A stretch of DNA of 64,000 nt from the NCBI GenBank assembly GCA_030760725.1, contig JASWHV010000001.1, positions 22,503,928 through 22,567,927 on the forward strand, given 5' to 3'. Below, piece after piece: positions 12,301 through 23,676 of this stretch. The notes under the pieces are model-generated. The model did no database searches, had not been told where the DNA came from, and saw only the letters and a list, made by a program, of their open reading frames with translations. The position numbers and the translations under genes are program-made. Positions within the stretch are counted from its first letter, which is position 1. Each line of letters opens with the position of its first letter. The stretch comes from Neostapfia colusana (taxonomy: Eukaryota; Streptophyta; Magnoliopsida; Poales; Poaceae).

Positions 12301-13429
12301 GGTACCGGAGCGAAGAAAGCAGGAACTGGTGGAAAGGAAGGAGGAAGGGTTCCTGATGCACCTCAGGGACCTTTCTGTTGATCGGGAGAGGCTGCAAAAC
12401 CGTCAGGCGACGGTGTGGCGTACAGGCGATCAACACCGGAGCTCCGAAAGGAATTCCAGCTCGTAGGCGCCAACCACCGGTGCTGGTGTTCACTTGAGGC
12501 CTCGGGGAGCAGGAGAGGAACCTGGCGCAACGATCCCGTGGCTCAGCCGCGCGAGAGGCACGGCGAGCTCACCGGGCGTCGATGAGCCGAAGGTTTCTTC
12601 CGCAGGGCGGGGGAATTGGGTCCGCGAGGCTCGAGCAGAGCGTGGAGAGGCTGCGGGGTAATGAGGATGAGGTCAGATATGGCACTCGGCGGTCGCTTTA
12701 AGCACCCACGCGCCTGAACCGACGTCGGGGCGGCGGGGAAGCAGCTCGGTGGAGCATCGGCCGGCGGGTTTGATCGCGAGCTGGTGCCCTCGCGTGAACA
12801 GCCGAGTGAAACAGAGAGGTTTTGCTTCTATGGTGACTGACCAGTGGGCCCCCTCTCCTTATTTCTCAGTAAATTTTTCTGATATTTCCCACCAGCAACT
12901 CAACATTAAATACTTGACTTCAACCCCAAGTCATAGTTTGAATTTACTGAATTCAAATAGTTTGAATTCTGGTGTGAAATTTGGATGTAGTTTGGTCATT
13001 TAAATTTGAAAATGAGTTTGAATTCTCCACTTTGTATTGCCTCAAAAATATAGCAACCCAGTTCCAAAATTTCCAATTTTTGGCATGACTGCTTATTAAA
13101 AGGTGGAGAACACATTTGTGAAACCCAATTTTCAAATTGAGGGAATTGGAATTTGAAACTGAATTTGAAATTCAGATTAGAGGGCTTTTCCTTCTAATCC
13201 CAAACAAATATTGAAACTTCTCCAAATGACCTGAAATTTGGAAGGTTGAATATTTGGACTATGAAGATCCAAGTTATGAATTTAGATCTCCATGTTTGGA
13301 AGTTTTGCGAAGTCTACACCCTCACTTTGAACTCACCTCCTTATAATCCAAAGTTTTAATTCCCATCATTTTTCGTAAGTGTATATGAACTGAATTTTTT
13401 TTCTTGCTACCACTTTTGGGGATTTTACA
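9366..13429 (-). repeat. 3' LTR of El-4 (4064 bp)
   Basis: The LTR reads TGTGGGGACC...GATTTTACA on the plus strand. AATAAA (minus) is at 9474-9479. A CpG-rich block lies at about 11640-12750. A hairpin (7-bp stem CGAGTAG/CTACTCG) at 10577-10597 is shared with El-1 and El-5. ORFs in the GC-rich block are not conserved outside this family. Confidence 0.95.
9623..10873 (-). other. Exon-like blocks A and B inside the El-4 3' LTR
   Basis: Block A (10873 down to 10796, 78 nt, phase 1-1) lies between the acceptor ATAATAG and the donor CCAG|GCAAGC. Its peptide contains EDTPEPLDVLPPEADF. Block B (9708 down to 9623, phase 1 to TGA) follows the acceptor CTGTATGCAG. Its peptide starts GESYEGGSEDE and ends LEPCTPP. 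AATAAA lies about 145 nt past the stop. An ATG-led ORF further upstream in the LTR (start 12043) contains a GANP motif also seen in exon 1 of El-7, but no donor clearly joins it in phase. Confidence 0.55.
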
Positions 13430-13446
13430 TCCCTCCCCCCTTAAAA
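13430..13446 (-). promoter_or_regulatory. Polypurine tract of El-4
   Basis: On the minus strand the bases before the 3' LTR read TTTTTAAGGGGGGAGGGA. This is a standard plus-strand primer immediately outside the LTR. Confidence 0.9.
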
Positions 13447-13492
13447 AGAATCTCGTCCCGAGATTCCAAAGGAAAAGCAAAGTTGGGAAACT

Positions 13493-16400
13493 TTACCGGG
13501 TATATGATGATAGCAAGTCCGGATAGTACGTTCGTAGATAGTCCTCGCTTTCCCATGTCGCCTCATCACCGGTATGGTTACTCCACAAGACCTTGTAGAA
13601 CCATAAGGTTCGGATTCTTGTGGCACGAGTCTTTTCATCGATAATCCGGATTGGATACTCCGTGTACGTGAGGTCCGGTTGAAGAACTTCTATGTCTTCT
13701 GTGCGGATTTCAGCCGAGGGTTTGAGGCACTTTCTCAGCTGGGAGATGTGGAAAACGTTGTGAATGCCTGCGAGCGACGCTGGTAACTCTAGGCGATAGG
13801 CCACGGGTCCGCATCTTTCAATGACGGCAAACGGACCAATGAACCGCGGCGCAAGTTTACCCTTCACTCCGAAACGGTGAACTCCTTTCATCGGAGACAC
13901 ACGGACATACACATGGTCCCCGATGTTGAAGTGGAGAGGACGGCGTCTCTTATCCGCATAGCTCTTCTGACGAGATTGAGCAGCCTTAAGATTGGCTTGT
14001 ATCACTCGCACTTGTTCTTCAGCTTCATTCACAAGCTCAATGCCGTAGATAACTCGCTCGCCGGACTCGCACCAGTTGAGAGGTGTGCGGCATTTCTTGC
14101 CGTAGAGAGCTTCATACGGCGCCATCTTAATGCTAGCTTGATAGCCATTGTTGTAAGAAAATTCCACCAACGGCAAATGATCGTCCCAATTCTTGCCGTG
14201 GTGGATGGCACAAGCGCGTAGCATGTCTTCAAGAACTTGATTCACCCGTTCAATTTGACCATCTGTCTGTGGGTGATACGCGGAGCTTCGGATCAGTTTG
14301 GTCCCCAATGATGCGTGCAGCTGTTCCCAGAACCGAGAGACGAACAGCGCACTGCGATCTGAAATAATGTAGCGGGGAACACCGTGCAAACACAAGATCC
14401 TTGCAATATACAGCTCCGCATATTGCTTGGCCACGTACTTTGTATGTACGGGGATAAAATAAGCCGACTTGGTTAGTCGATCGACTATCACCCAAATCGA
14501 GTCATGCTTGTGAGATGTGAGAGGCAACCCGACTATGAAGTCCATGCTGATATCCTCCCACTTCCACGCCAGAATGTTCAATGGTTGCAGCTGTCCGGCT
14601 TTACGCATATGGTCGGCTTTCACACGCCGACACGTATCACATTCGGATACGTATTTTGCGATCTCCCTCTTCATCCGTGTCCACCAAAACCTGGTTTTCA
14701 GATCCTGGTACATCTTGTTGCTGCCCGGATGAATAGAATACTTGGACAAATGAGCCTCGTCCAAGATTTTCTTCCGATGCTTCATATCACGGGGTACCAC
14801 TATACGGTCTTTAAACCATAGTGTGTCATGTTCATCTCTTCGGAAGCATTTCATTTCGCCATTCTCCATCCTTCTCCGAATGTGCGACATTCCCATGTCC
14901 TTCTTCTGAGCTTTCATAATCTCCTCTCTTATGGTTGGGATGAGAGCAAGATTATATAATGCCCCATATGGAACCAAGTACAGACTCGGCTCCTCTTCAA
15001 GTGGGGTGATGGACAGATTGTTGACATGGGATTTGCCGCTTAAGGCATCGGCAACCACGTTTGCGTTCCCGGGATGGTAGTGAATCTCGATCTCATAGTC
15101 TTTGATCAGTTCTAGCCATCTCCGTTGCCGCATATTCAACTCCTTTTGAGTGAATATATATTTCAGATTTTTGTGGTCGGTGTAGAGGTGCACTAAGTTC
15201 CCAAGCAAATAGTGCCTCCACATCTTCAAGGCCAATACCACAGCAGCGAGCTCAAGATCATGAGTCGGATAGTGCTGCTCGTGGTTACGAAGTTGACGTG
15301 AGCCATAGGCGACCACTCTTCCTCCTTGCATCAATACACAGCCAAGCCCGATACCGGACGCATCACAATATACGTCGAAGGGCTTGGTTGTATCCGGTTG
15401 AGCTAACACCAGGGCTGTTGTAAGATGCTTCACTAATGCTTGGAAAGCTTCTTCGCAAGCTAAGCTCCAAACATATTTGATCCCCTTCTTCAACAGTTCA
15501 GTCATCGTCTTAGCAAGCTTGGAGAAGTTTGGTATGAATCTCCGGTAATATCCTGCTAACCCGAGGAAACTTCTGACTTCATGGACTGATGTGGGGGACT
15601 TCCATTTCAGCACTTGTTCGATTTTGCTTGGATCAACTGCAATGCCTTCTGCAGAAATGATATGACCAAGGAATGGCACTTGGCTGATCCAAAACTCGCA
15701 CTTGCTGAACTTGGCATAAAGCTTATGGTCTCTTAATCGTTGAAGCACGATATGCAAGTGTTTGGCGTGTTCTTCTTCAGTCTTGGAGTAAACCAAGATG
15801 TCGTCTATGAACACCACCACAAACTTGTCCAACTCCGGCATGAACACTGAGTTCATGAGATACATGAAGTGTGCCGGGGCGTTGGTGAGACCAAAGGACA
15901 TGACGAGGTATTCATACAACCGATATCTCGTCGAGAAGGCCGTCTTTGGGATATCTTCCGCTCGGATCTTGATTTGATGATATCCGGAGCGAAGATCCAT
16001 CTTGGAAAATACACTCGCACCCACAAGTTGATCGAAGAGGATATCGATGCGGGGCAGTGGATATTTATTCTTGATGGTGACGGCGTTGAGAGGTCGGTAG
16101 TCCACACACAATCTCAAGGTTTCATCCTTCTTCTTCACAAACAGCGCCGAGCATCCCGATGGCGAGGAACTCGGTCGAATGAAACCCTTCTTCGTCAAAT
16201 CGTTGAGCTGCTCCTTTAGTTCAGCCAGCTCATTCGGAGCCATCTTATACGGTCTCCGTGAAATCGGTGTCGTCCCCGGTACAAGTTCAATCTTGAACTC
16301 GACATCTCTTTCGGGTGGCATACCCGGAAGATCATCCGGAAAGACATCCGGGTATTCACGGACCACACGAATATCCTCAAGTTTCGTGGCTTCCGTGTTA

Positions 16401-17086
16401 TATGTGGCTGGGGTTTCTTGAACCGAATGGTCAAGAATAAGAACATGTGGTTCATGAAGTGGAGAATTTAAACGAACCACACGTGGAATGATGTCAAGAA
16501 CAGCACCATGGCGATGTAGCCATGACATTCCTAAAATGACATCAAGTTTTTGACTTTCTAACATGATTAGAGAAGTCGGATATAGATTTCCATCCAACTG
16601 TAATGGTGCTCTATAGACCATTCTATCAGCTGTTATTTTCCCACCCGGAGAACATATCAAATATGAATTATTTGTGGGAATGATAGGCAGTTGATATTTA
16701 ATAACATAAGACTGACTTATGAAATTATGGGTGGCACCGGAGTCAAAAAGTATGACTACGGGATGATCTAGGTAAGAGAACGTACCCGCGAGGACGGGTT
16801 CGCCTTCCAGCACGTCTCCGATAGCTAAGTGGTGGACGTTGCCGGGTTTTGGTGCTGGTTTCTTGGGTTGATTGCGGGGCTGATTAGCACCCTGATATGG
16901 TGCTGCACCCCTGCCCTGTCGCGGCTCAGGGCAGTCTCTTGAAATGTGCCCGACACGGCCACACGTGTAGCACGTGTAAGGTGTCGGGGTCCCACCGACT
17001 TGAGGACGGAATCCCGGTGCACGCTGTTGAAACTGAGGCGCACGCGGGACCATCCTTTGCTGCTGCTGTTGCTGTGGTGGATACAT
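13493..17086 (-). CDS. El-4 gag C-terminus and complete pol (1197 codons, open)
   Basis: The frame is uninterrupted from MYPPQQQ to a stop at 13493. Domains in order (residues): zinc knuckle C39-C42-H47-C52; aspartic protease DSGATH at 115-120; reverse transcriptase about 255-480 with the catalytic FIDD at 426-429; RNase H to about 720; integrase with an HHCC finger and D, D, E residues (DFIVGL, IISDR, ERVNQV); and a C-terminal chromodomain with WFYKVLWSNH and ATWESED. The real product would be a gag-pol fusion. The ATG at 17086 is only the first Met after a stop at 17135-17137, so this is not a natural start. One usually conserved tryptophan (SSPWG) is serine here. The open pol beside a broken gag suggests a fairly recent loss. 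Confidence 0.93.
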   Translation of the reverse strand: MYPPQQQQQQRMVPRAPQFQQRAPGFRPQVGGTPTPYTCYTCGRVGHISRDCPEPRQGRGAAPYQGANQPRNQPKKPAPKPGNVHHLAIGDVLEGEPVLAGTFSYLDHPVVILFDSGATHNFISQSYVIKYQLPIIPTNNSYLICSPGGKITADRMVYRAPLQLDGNLYPTSLIMLESQKLDVILGMSWLHRHGAVLDIIPRVVRLNSPLHEPHVLILDHSVQETPATYNTEATKLEDIRVVREYPDVFPDDLPGMPPERDVEFKIELVPGTTPISRRPYKMAPNELAELKEQLNDLTKKGFIRPSSSPSGCSALFVKKKDETLRLCVDYRPLNAVTIKNKYPLPRIDILFDQLVGASVFSKMDLRSGYHQIKIRAEDIPKTAFSTRYRLYEYLVMSFGLTNAPAHFMYLMNSVFMPELDKFVVVFIDDILVYSKTEEEHAKHLHIVLQRLRDHKLYAKFSKCEFWISQVPFLGHIISAEGIAVDPSKIEQVLKWKSPTSVHEVRSFLGLAGYYRRFIPNFSKLAKTMTELLKKGIKYVWSLACEEAFQALVKHLTTALVLAQPDTTKPFDVYCDASGIGLGCVLMQGGRVVAYGSRQLRNHEQHYPTHDLELAAVVLALKMWRHYLLGNLVHLYTDHKNLKYIFTQKELNMRQRRWLELIKDYEIEIHYHPGNANVVADALSGKSHVNNLSITPLEEEPSLYLVPYGALYNLALIPTIREEIMKAQKKDMGMSHIRRRMENGEMKCFRRDEHDTLWFKDRIVVPRDMKHRKKILDEAHLSKYSIHPGSNKMYQDLKTRFWWTRMKREIAKYVSECDTCRRVKADHMRKAGQLQPLNILAWKWEDISMDFIVGLPLTSHKHDSIWVIVDRLTKSAYFIPVHTKYVAKQYAELYIARILCLHGVPRYIISDRSALFVSRFWEQLHASLGTKLIRSSAYHPQTDGQIERVNQVLEDMLRACAIHHGKNWDDHLPLVEFSYNNGYQASIKMAPYEALYGKKCRTPLNWCESGERVIYGIELVNEAEEQVRVIQANLKAAQSRQKSYADKRRRPLHFNIGDHVYVRVSPMKGVHRFGVKGKLAPRFIGPFAVIERCGPVAYRLELPASLAGIHNVFHISQLRKCLKPSAEIRTEDIEVLQPDLTYTEYPIRIIDEKTRATRIRTLWFYKVLWSNHTGDEATWESEDYLRTYYPDLLSSYTR

Positions 17087-18026
17087 CGGTCGGAAGCCCG
17101 GCGCATTATATTGCCGACCGCGAAACTGAGGCGGTCACGCCGGTGGCTGCCATCTCTGACCGGATGGTGAGCGATACACCACGCGGTATTTCTGTGGCGT
17201 CCCACCACTGCTTCTCATCAGCGCGCTGCATTTCCTCTTGTCAGAACCGCGCTCGCGCTGAGCATTCTCCTGTAGAATCACGGCATTAACTAGGTCGTTG
17301 AATGTGCCGCGATTACTCTGGGCGAGATGGACCTTCATCTTGGAGTTCAGGCCCTGGAAGAACGCATTGCTTGTTGTCTTCCATGCCCACAAATCCTGGC
17401 GCATACTGCGCCAGCCGGTTGAATAATCTGGAGTACTCATGAGCACTCCTCTCGCCTTGCCGTAGCGCCAGGAACTCCTGGAGCTTCATCTCCATCACAC
17501 CGGGAGGTATGTGATAGGCGCAGAACGCCTCCCGGAACTCCGTCCATGTGACGGCATGGCCAGCCGGTAAGGAGGCGGTGTAGTTTGCCCACCAGGTACC
17601 GGATTCTCCTTGAAGCTGTTGTGCTGCGTACAGCGCCTTCTGATGTTCGGTGCATCGTAGCAGCCCGAACTTTGCCTCTAGAGTGCGGATAAAGTTGTCC
17701 GCCTCCAAAGGTTCTTCGGCCTCCGTGAAGACCGGTGGATGGGTCGCCATGAATTCCGAATACGAGCTTTGTTGGGGCTGGCGTTGCCCATTGTCTTGGC
17801 GTCCTCCCTGATGGGACGCATTTTGCTGCACTAGCATCCGCAGCAACTCGGTTTGCTCGTCGCGTGAGCCGAGCACTGCGGCGAGAACCTCCGCAAGATT
17901 CCTTGGAAGTTCTGGCGGCGGAGGAGGTGGTTGCTGCTGCGTCGTGGTTTGCTCCGGAGGTGGAGACTCATCACCACGAATTTGACTCGGACCTCCCTCC
18001 TCTTGCGTTGAACGTGTCCGCACCAT
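17087..18026 (-). pseudogene. El-4 gag (broken)
   Basis: Gag starts at ATG 18024-18026 (MVRTRSTQEEGG) and is open to 17313. It contains the retrotransposon gag core: WWANYTASLPAGHAVTW, the REAFCAYHIPPGVM region and EYSRLFNRLAQYAP. The frame changes somewhere in 17330-17400, and gag homology continues in the frame of pol (17446-17138). That frame then meets a TGA at 17135-17137 before the zinc knuckle. Gag should coat the RNA and form particles, but this copy cannot make a full product. The start codon follows TATGCAG plus one base, an acceptor-like context. Confidence 0.9.
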
Positions 18027-19590
18027 TCTGCATACATACCATTCAAACGATCAGCACATGTGGGTTAGCTCATCCAGTCTATACAATAGTAATACGAGAA
18101 TGGCGTAGACAATGCGCATAACAAGCACACATATGGATAAAGTATAAACTTTATGCAACATATACATCCCTGGACCATGTCCCATGATCGAGTTCCAAAG
18201 TATTGAACTTTAGGGGTTTAAAAGTTCATTTCGACCATTGGGGTCACCACGGGATGTTAAGTGTGTTAGCATGCGTAATTCCTCGCTATTGTACTGGACC
18301 CAAATATGTACTCGTTCGAAATGATACTTGGAATGCAAAAACTTTTTGACTCCACTCGCTGTTTTTCAACAGCCACTGGACGTCGAACGGTGAAACTAAG
18401 TGTTTTGGTCGAAACACAGAAAATTCCGGAGAGCATTTGGTCTGCCCTGTTTCTGGACAGTACCTACTCATCTGAGATTTTCATCCCATTGGAGGGCGAT
18501 TTTGTCCTGGAACTCTACATAAAAATTGTAGAGGACTTCAAAACCTTTCCAGAATGGTCTCCCATACCTCCATTGGTTCAACCAATCCTAAGTTATGCCC
18601 TGTTCAAGTTCAGCAAAAGTTTCTGCCAAAAACAGGGGAGATTGTTCCTAAGCTTTTGGAATTGAGCCTATACTCCCAATTGACTCTTAGTTCAATATAG
18701 GAGTTTACTAACCCCTAAATGAAATCCTAAACTTCATTTTGACTCTTTTCTTTGAAAATAAACTTTTATACAGTCGGTAGTACGTTTCCTCACCAAAGAA
18801 AAAAAATCCTAAACCGGTATTCCGGCATATACGTGTCAAATGGTGGAACTAAAGTCGTCACTCACAAATGGTTTCTACACGTCATGCACTAACGTGGTTA
18901 GTGTACCTGCAGAAAAACACACAATAATGATGCACACAAAGGTTTTAACATTGCAGGCAGTTCCATATCATAGTAAAAACATACGGTCCGTATCATTGCC
19001 ATACGGATCGTCCTTGAGTCAAGCCACGTCTCAAGGTACATGGTCGTGTTTTCACACCACACGATGGGGAACCCGAGTAGAGCGCGAACGGGTCGTCACG
19101 GTTGGGAATTTTATCAACCCAACGGATACCACCTACTGCCTCATGACCGTTGAGGCACGCCGATGGCGAGCGCTGCGTATGGCCCTTTGAACATAGAACG
19201 TTCAAGAGTTGCATACTATCGTGTTGCTTACCACACGATGGGGTATTCTCACTTTTGCCTAAAGCACGCTTGAGAACAGCGTTTTCATATGCTCTCAGAA
19301 CCATTAAGAGGTTCAGAGACTCATATTCACTACCGTGCCAAGCCACGGCATATCATTCCATACTATTACTCGTATGGTGAGTTACCGCAATTGATCCGCC
19401 TGCGGTGGCGTACCTTACCTCTTACCTGACGTCGGAACATCGTTACAGAATGTATAACAAGTAAGTTAGCTTTTCCACCATAATATCTACTACTATCATA
19501 GACCTTATATGGGCTTAATGTCTAATCCTCACTCGACTACTTCTAAGTTTTCAAAAATAGGCTCTTTTTTAGCGTGCTATTCCCAATGCG
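18027..19590 (-). other. Leader of El-4
   Basis: About 1.6 kb lies between primer site and gag. I find no minus-strand ORF of note, and unlike El-1 and El-6 there is no extra ORF. The stretch near gag is AT-rich. ORFs on the plus strand here are short and unconserved. Confidence 0.7.
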
Positions 19591-19602
19591 GCTCTGATAC
19601 CA
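19591..19602 (-). promoter_or_regulatory. Primer binding site (initiator Met tRNA) of El-4
   Basis: The minus strand reads TGGTATCAGAGC, four bases inside the 5' LTR. Confidence 0.95.
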
Positions 19603-19606
19603 TGAC

Positions 19607-22600
19607 TGTGGAGACCACCCCATGGTTCACCCACTCCAGGATCGCATAGGGTGGTGCCGTGCGATGCGGCACCCAACAGCACACACGAAAAGAATAAAGG
19701 ATAACATACAAACTTTTATTTGATATAAACCAGCGGAAGTCTTTTTACAAAACCTATTCATACAGCGGAAGTAATATACATATAAGGCCTCTCATCCTAA
19801 CTATGCAAAAGTGCAGCCGTCCAGCCCGGGGACGCTACACACTAGCAGCATGGAACCGGAGACTCACGGCGGCGTGCAGGGCTCCAGCTTGGCCGTGTAC
19901 CCCGACGGGGGCATCGCCTCATCCTCGGAACCTCCCTCATAACTCTCACCTGCATACAGCTCAAAATATTGCAACCGTGAGCACGATGGCTCAGCAAGTC
20001 TTAACCGTCAAACCTAGGCATGGAACTCTACGTGCAAGGATGTATAAGGTAGGAAAGGTTTTTGCAAGAAAGACACGCCTATAAGTTGATCCTTACTTTC
20101 AGTTTTATAGCAGCAGATTCATGTGCCTTAGGCAACCCTCACATCGGAAGTCCACAATCAAACAAGAAACGCTTTCCTCCGATGTGGTGATGCCCAAAGT
20201 GGAATATAAACTTAATTAGCTCTATATCTACAGCAATCAAGGTATGCAAGACATTAAGATCAATACAGCATTTTCAGTTGGCTTATTTCACTTCTTACTA
20301 CGTCACAGCGCAGTGAACAAGCGGGTACTCAAATAACCGCGAGGGACGGTGATTGCAATCAAGACACACCCGGATAACACGTCACATACACCCACTTTCA
20401 GAAGCGTGATTCCACACCCCTTCCTACTCTGTTGTATGCAACAACCTTTCAAAGGCAACCCAAATGCCGAACCGGTCCATCCGTAACGGGTAGGAGGTCC
20501 CCGCGTGGAGCGTGACTGTGCCCACCGGCAGATTTACACCTTGCTACCCTCAACCCACTCCTATTTACGGTTGGGTAAGCCTCGACACCCAGGTTAACCA
20601 ATTACATCGGTTTCCTGGTTCCCATATGCCAGTATGCATCTGGTACTGTTTGATACTTGTCCAGCAGGGCCGCACACGGACGGTCCTCAGCCGACACCAA
20701 CAGGGCTACGCACGTGAGACCTCTGCTCACTGCTTCCTATCCCCCCTGCTGGGTCTCATTTTCATAACTTAAGCCATTATCTACCTCTTTTCTTCCCGTG
20801 TGATAAGTACTATCTCGCGAGTAGCTTCCAACTACTCGTCTTCTACCGGGATCCTATACATTAGCATGGCATTCTCTACTCGTCGAGTCTGTAAACTACC
20901 CAACCCACCATAGGATTTTAAGAGTCTATGCAAGTGGGCTTTCAATCACCCTAACTCTAATGCAAACATTCAACCTAGACATAAATGATACAAATGAAAA
21001 CTTTATAAAAGGTAGTTAAGTGCAAACCGGGGCTTGCCTGGTTGCGAGTTAAACGGAAAGTCAGCTTCTGGTGGGAGGACGTCCAAGGGCTCCGGCGTAT
21101 CCTCAACTTCGGTCACTATTATGAAATGTAATAAAATACATGTATAAGAATTAAGGATTTATAAGAATTGGACTTCTATTTATAGCTACTGCTATTTAAA
21201 ATCCTTAATTGGCTTTGGGATTTTTACAGTGGATACTAGACTCTCTAAGGATGATTTGAGTCAAATTTGAAGACATGTCATTGCACAATGTAGTCTTTAA
21301 ATTTCCTACAAGTACAATGCTTCTCTGAATTTTGAGCCCAATTCAGGAGCTTTGACATAGCTAATGGTGGAAGATCTGATTGGGATAAGTCTCTATGGTT
21401 CTAACAAAATTTGTTTCACCATTTTTGGAGCTACCATCAGAGGGATATGAATTTTTGAAGTTGGATAGGAGTTCTGAAAAGTTTTCTGTTTAAATTGAAT
21501 TTTCCAAATAAAAGCTGAACATGGGAAGGTAATTTGACCTAGCAAATGAACTCCAATGAAGCCCAAATTATTACTGCAGATCAGTATCTATGAAGAGGAT
21601 TTTCTGCCCAAATTTGGGAATATTTCATAAAGAATTGCTCCTGTAATAAATCCCTAAAGGATTTAGTAAAAACAATTCTACAGAAATTCCTGGGCATTTT
21701 CATAGCCAAAATTTGGTTTCCCTGTGAAGTACTCCTCATGAGGAACCCAACAAAATTGGTCTCACTCTTTTTTGAGTTTTCTACACCAAGTTATGGCCTT
21801 GTAAAGATCAGCTAATTCCTGGAATTATTTCTCTAATAGAAACTTCAAATAATTGGGCTGGGCCCACTGGATTAATTCGGAGCAGTCAGATTTTAGCAAC
21901 ACCGGGGGCTACGGGGTTATTCCCGCGCAGCCGCACCAGATCTGGCGCCACAAACCGATCCTCGCGCGAACCCGGAGGCTGACCGGTGGGACCGGCCCTC
22001 CTTCGTCTTCCTCGCGCTGCCCGCGCCTCCCGCGGCGGCGCACGCCGGCGAGGCTCGCCGGGACAGAGTTCCTGTGGTCCAAACTTCTTCAAACTCGCCG
22101 CCTGTGAGTTCTACACCGTGCTGAACACGATGGTGGGGTCGGGGGCCGATTACAACGGCCGGAAAGGTGCTTGCACCGGCGACCATGTCGAACCTTACTT
22201 CGGCGACCTCGCTCTCCCTCAACCGTGGGTCTTTTGGGGTAGGGTTTGCTCCAAAAGCACCAGTGTCCCATGGACATCCTCGACCCATAGCTCGTTCCCC
22301 CTGGAACCCACCGGAGATGGGACCTCACCGGCGACCCGAGCCCGCAAAACTCCGGCGGCGACAAAAACTCGGTACCTGGCATCTCTACTTGATCGTTTGA
22401 GCTGCTAGGACTTCGGGAAGATGCGCAAGCATGTGCTGGAGCTACTCTAAGCTCATCTAGCGCGGAGCTACCCCGAGCACAACGAATTTCTTCGAAGGGT
22501 CCTCGGGTTTCTAAAGAACCGCCGGCGCCAAACTTCAAAATACTCGGTACCGGAGCGAAGAAAGCAGGAACTGGTGGAAAGGAAGGAGGAAGGGTTCCTC

Positions 22601-23671
22601 ACGCACCTCAGGGACCTTTCTGTTGATCGGGAGATGCTGCAAAACCGTCGGGCGACGGTGTGGCATACAGGCGATCAACACCGGAGCTCCGAAAGGAATT
22701 CCAGCTCGTTGGCGCCAACCACCGGTGCTGGTATTCACTTGAGGCTTCGGGGAGCAGGAGAGGAACCTGGCGGCAACGATCCCATGGCTCAGCCATGCGA
22801 GAGGCACGCCGAGCTTACCGGGCGTCGATGAGCCGAAGATTTCTTCCGCAGGGCGGGGGAATTGGGTCCGCGAGGCTCGAGCAGAGCATGGAGAGGCTGC
22901 GGGGTAATGAGGATGAGGTCAGATACGGCACTCGGTGGTCGCTTTAGCACCCACGCGCCTGAACCGACGTCAGGGCGGCGGGGAAGCAGCTCGGTGGAGC
23001 ATCGGCCGGCGGGTTTGATCGGGAGCTGGCGCCCTCGCGTGAACAGCCGAGTGAAACAGAGGTTTTGCTTCTATGGTGACTGACCAGTGGGCCCCCTCTC
23101 CTTATTTCTCAGTAAATTTTTCTGATATTTCCCACCAGCAACTCAACATTAAATACTTGACTTCAACCCCAAGTCATAGTTTGAATTTGCTGAATTCAAA
23201 TAGTTTGAATTCTGGTGTGAAATTTGGATGTAGTTTGGTCATTTAAATTTGAAAATGAGTTTGAATTCTCCACTTTGTATTGCCTCAAAAATATAGCAAA
23301 CCAGTTCCAAAATTTCCAATTTTTGGCATGGCTGCTTATTAAAAGGTGGAGAACACATTTGTGAAACCCAATTTTCAAATTGAGGGAATTGGAATTTGAA
23401 ACTGAATTTGAAATTCAGATTAGAGGGCTTTTCCTTCTAATCCCAAACAAATATTGAAACTCCTCCAAATGACCTGAAATTTGGAAGGTTGAATATTTGG
23501 ACTATGAAGATCCAAGTTATGAATTTAGATCTCCATGTTTGGAAGTTTTGGGAAGTCTACACCCTCACTTTGAACTCACCTCCTTATAATCCAAAGTTTT
23601 AATTCCCCTCATTTTTCATAAGTGTATATGAACTGAATTTTTTTCTTGCTACCACTTTTGAGGATTTTACA
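19607..23671 (-). repeat. 5' LTR of El-4 (4065 bp)
   Basis: This LTR is nearly identical in length and order to 9366-13429, from TGTGGAGACC to GGATTTTACA. Substitutions are spread evenly over it. The flank GGAAG completes the target duplication. Confidence 0.95.
19864..21115 (-). other. Exon-like blocks A and B inside the El-4 5' LTR
   Basis: Block A is 21115 down to 21038 (78 nt). Block B is 19949 down to 19864, ending in TGA. Splice-site sequences, phases and lengths equal those of the 3' LTR copy. Being in the 5' LTR, this copy would be part of the 5' end of the genomic RNA. Confidence 0.55.
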
Positions 23672-23676
23672 GGAAG

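Larger units (their letters stand above)
9366..23671 (-). mobile_element. El-4: complete Ty3/gypsy chromovirus (Tekay/Del-like), 14.3 kb
   Basis: The element is bounded by GGAAG at 9361-9365 and 23672-23676 (target duplication). LTRs are 9366-13429 (3') and 19607-23671 (5'). The primer site is 19591-19602 and the polypurine tract is just inside the 3' LTR. It encodes gag (broken) and an open pol ending in a chromodomain. Long LTRs plus a chromodomain fit the Tekay/Del clade. The LTRs differ by many scattered substitutions and small replacements (for example around 10747 versus 20988), clearly more than in El-6, so it is older. The host is the 3' end of El-3. Confidence 0.95.

Noticed and set aside
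19591..19602. tRNA-like match at primer sites
   Set aside because: Only 12 bases match the tRNA end. These are primer binding sites, not tRNA genes.
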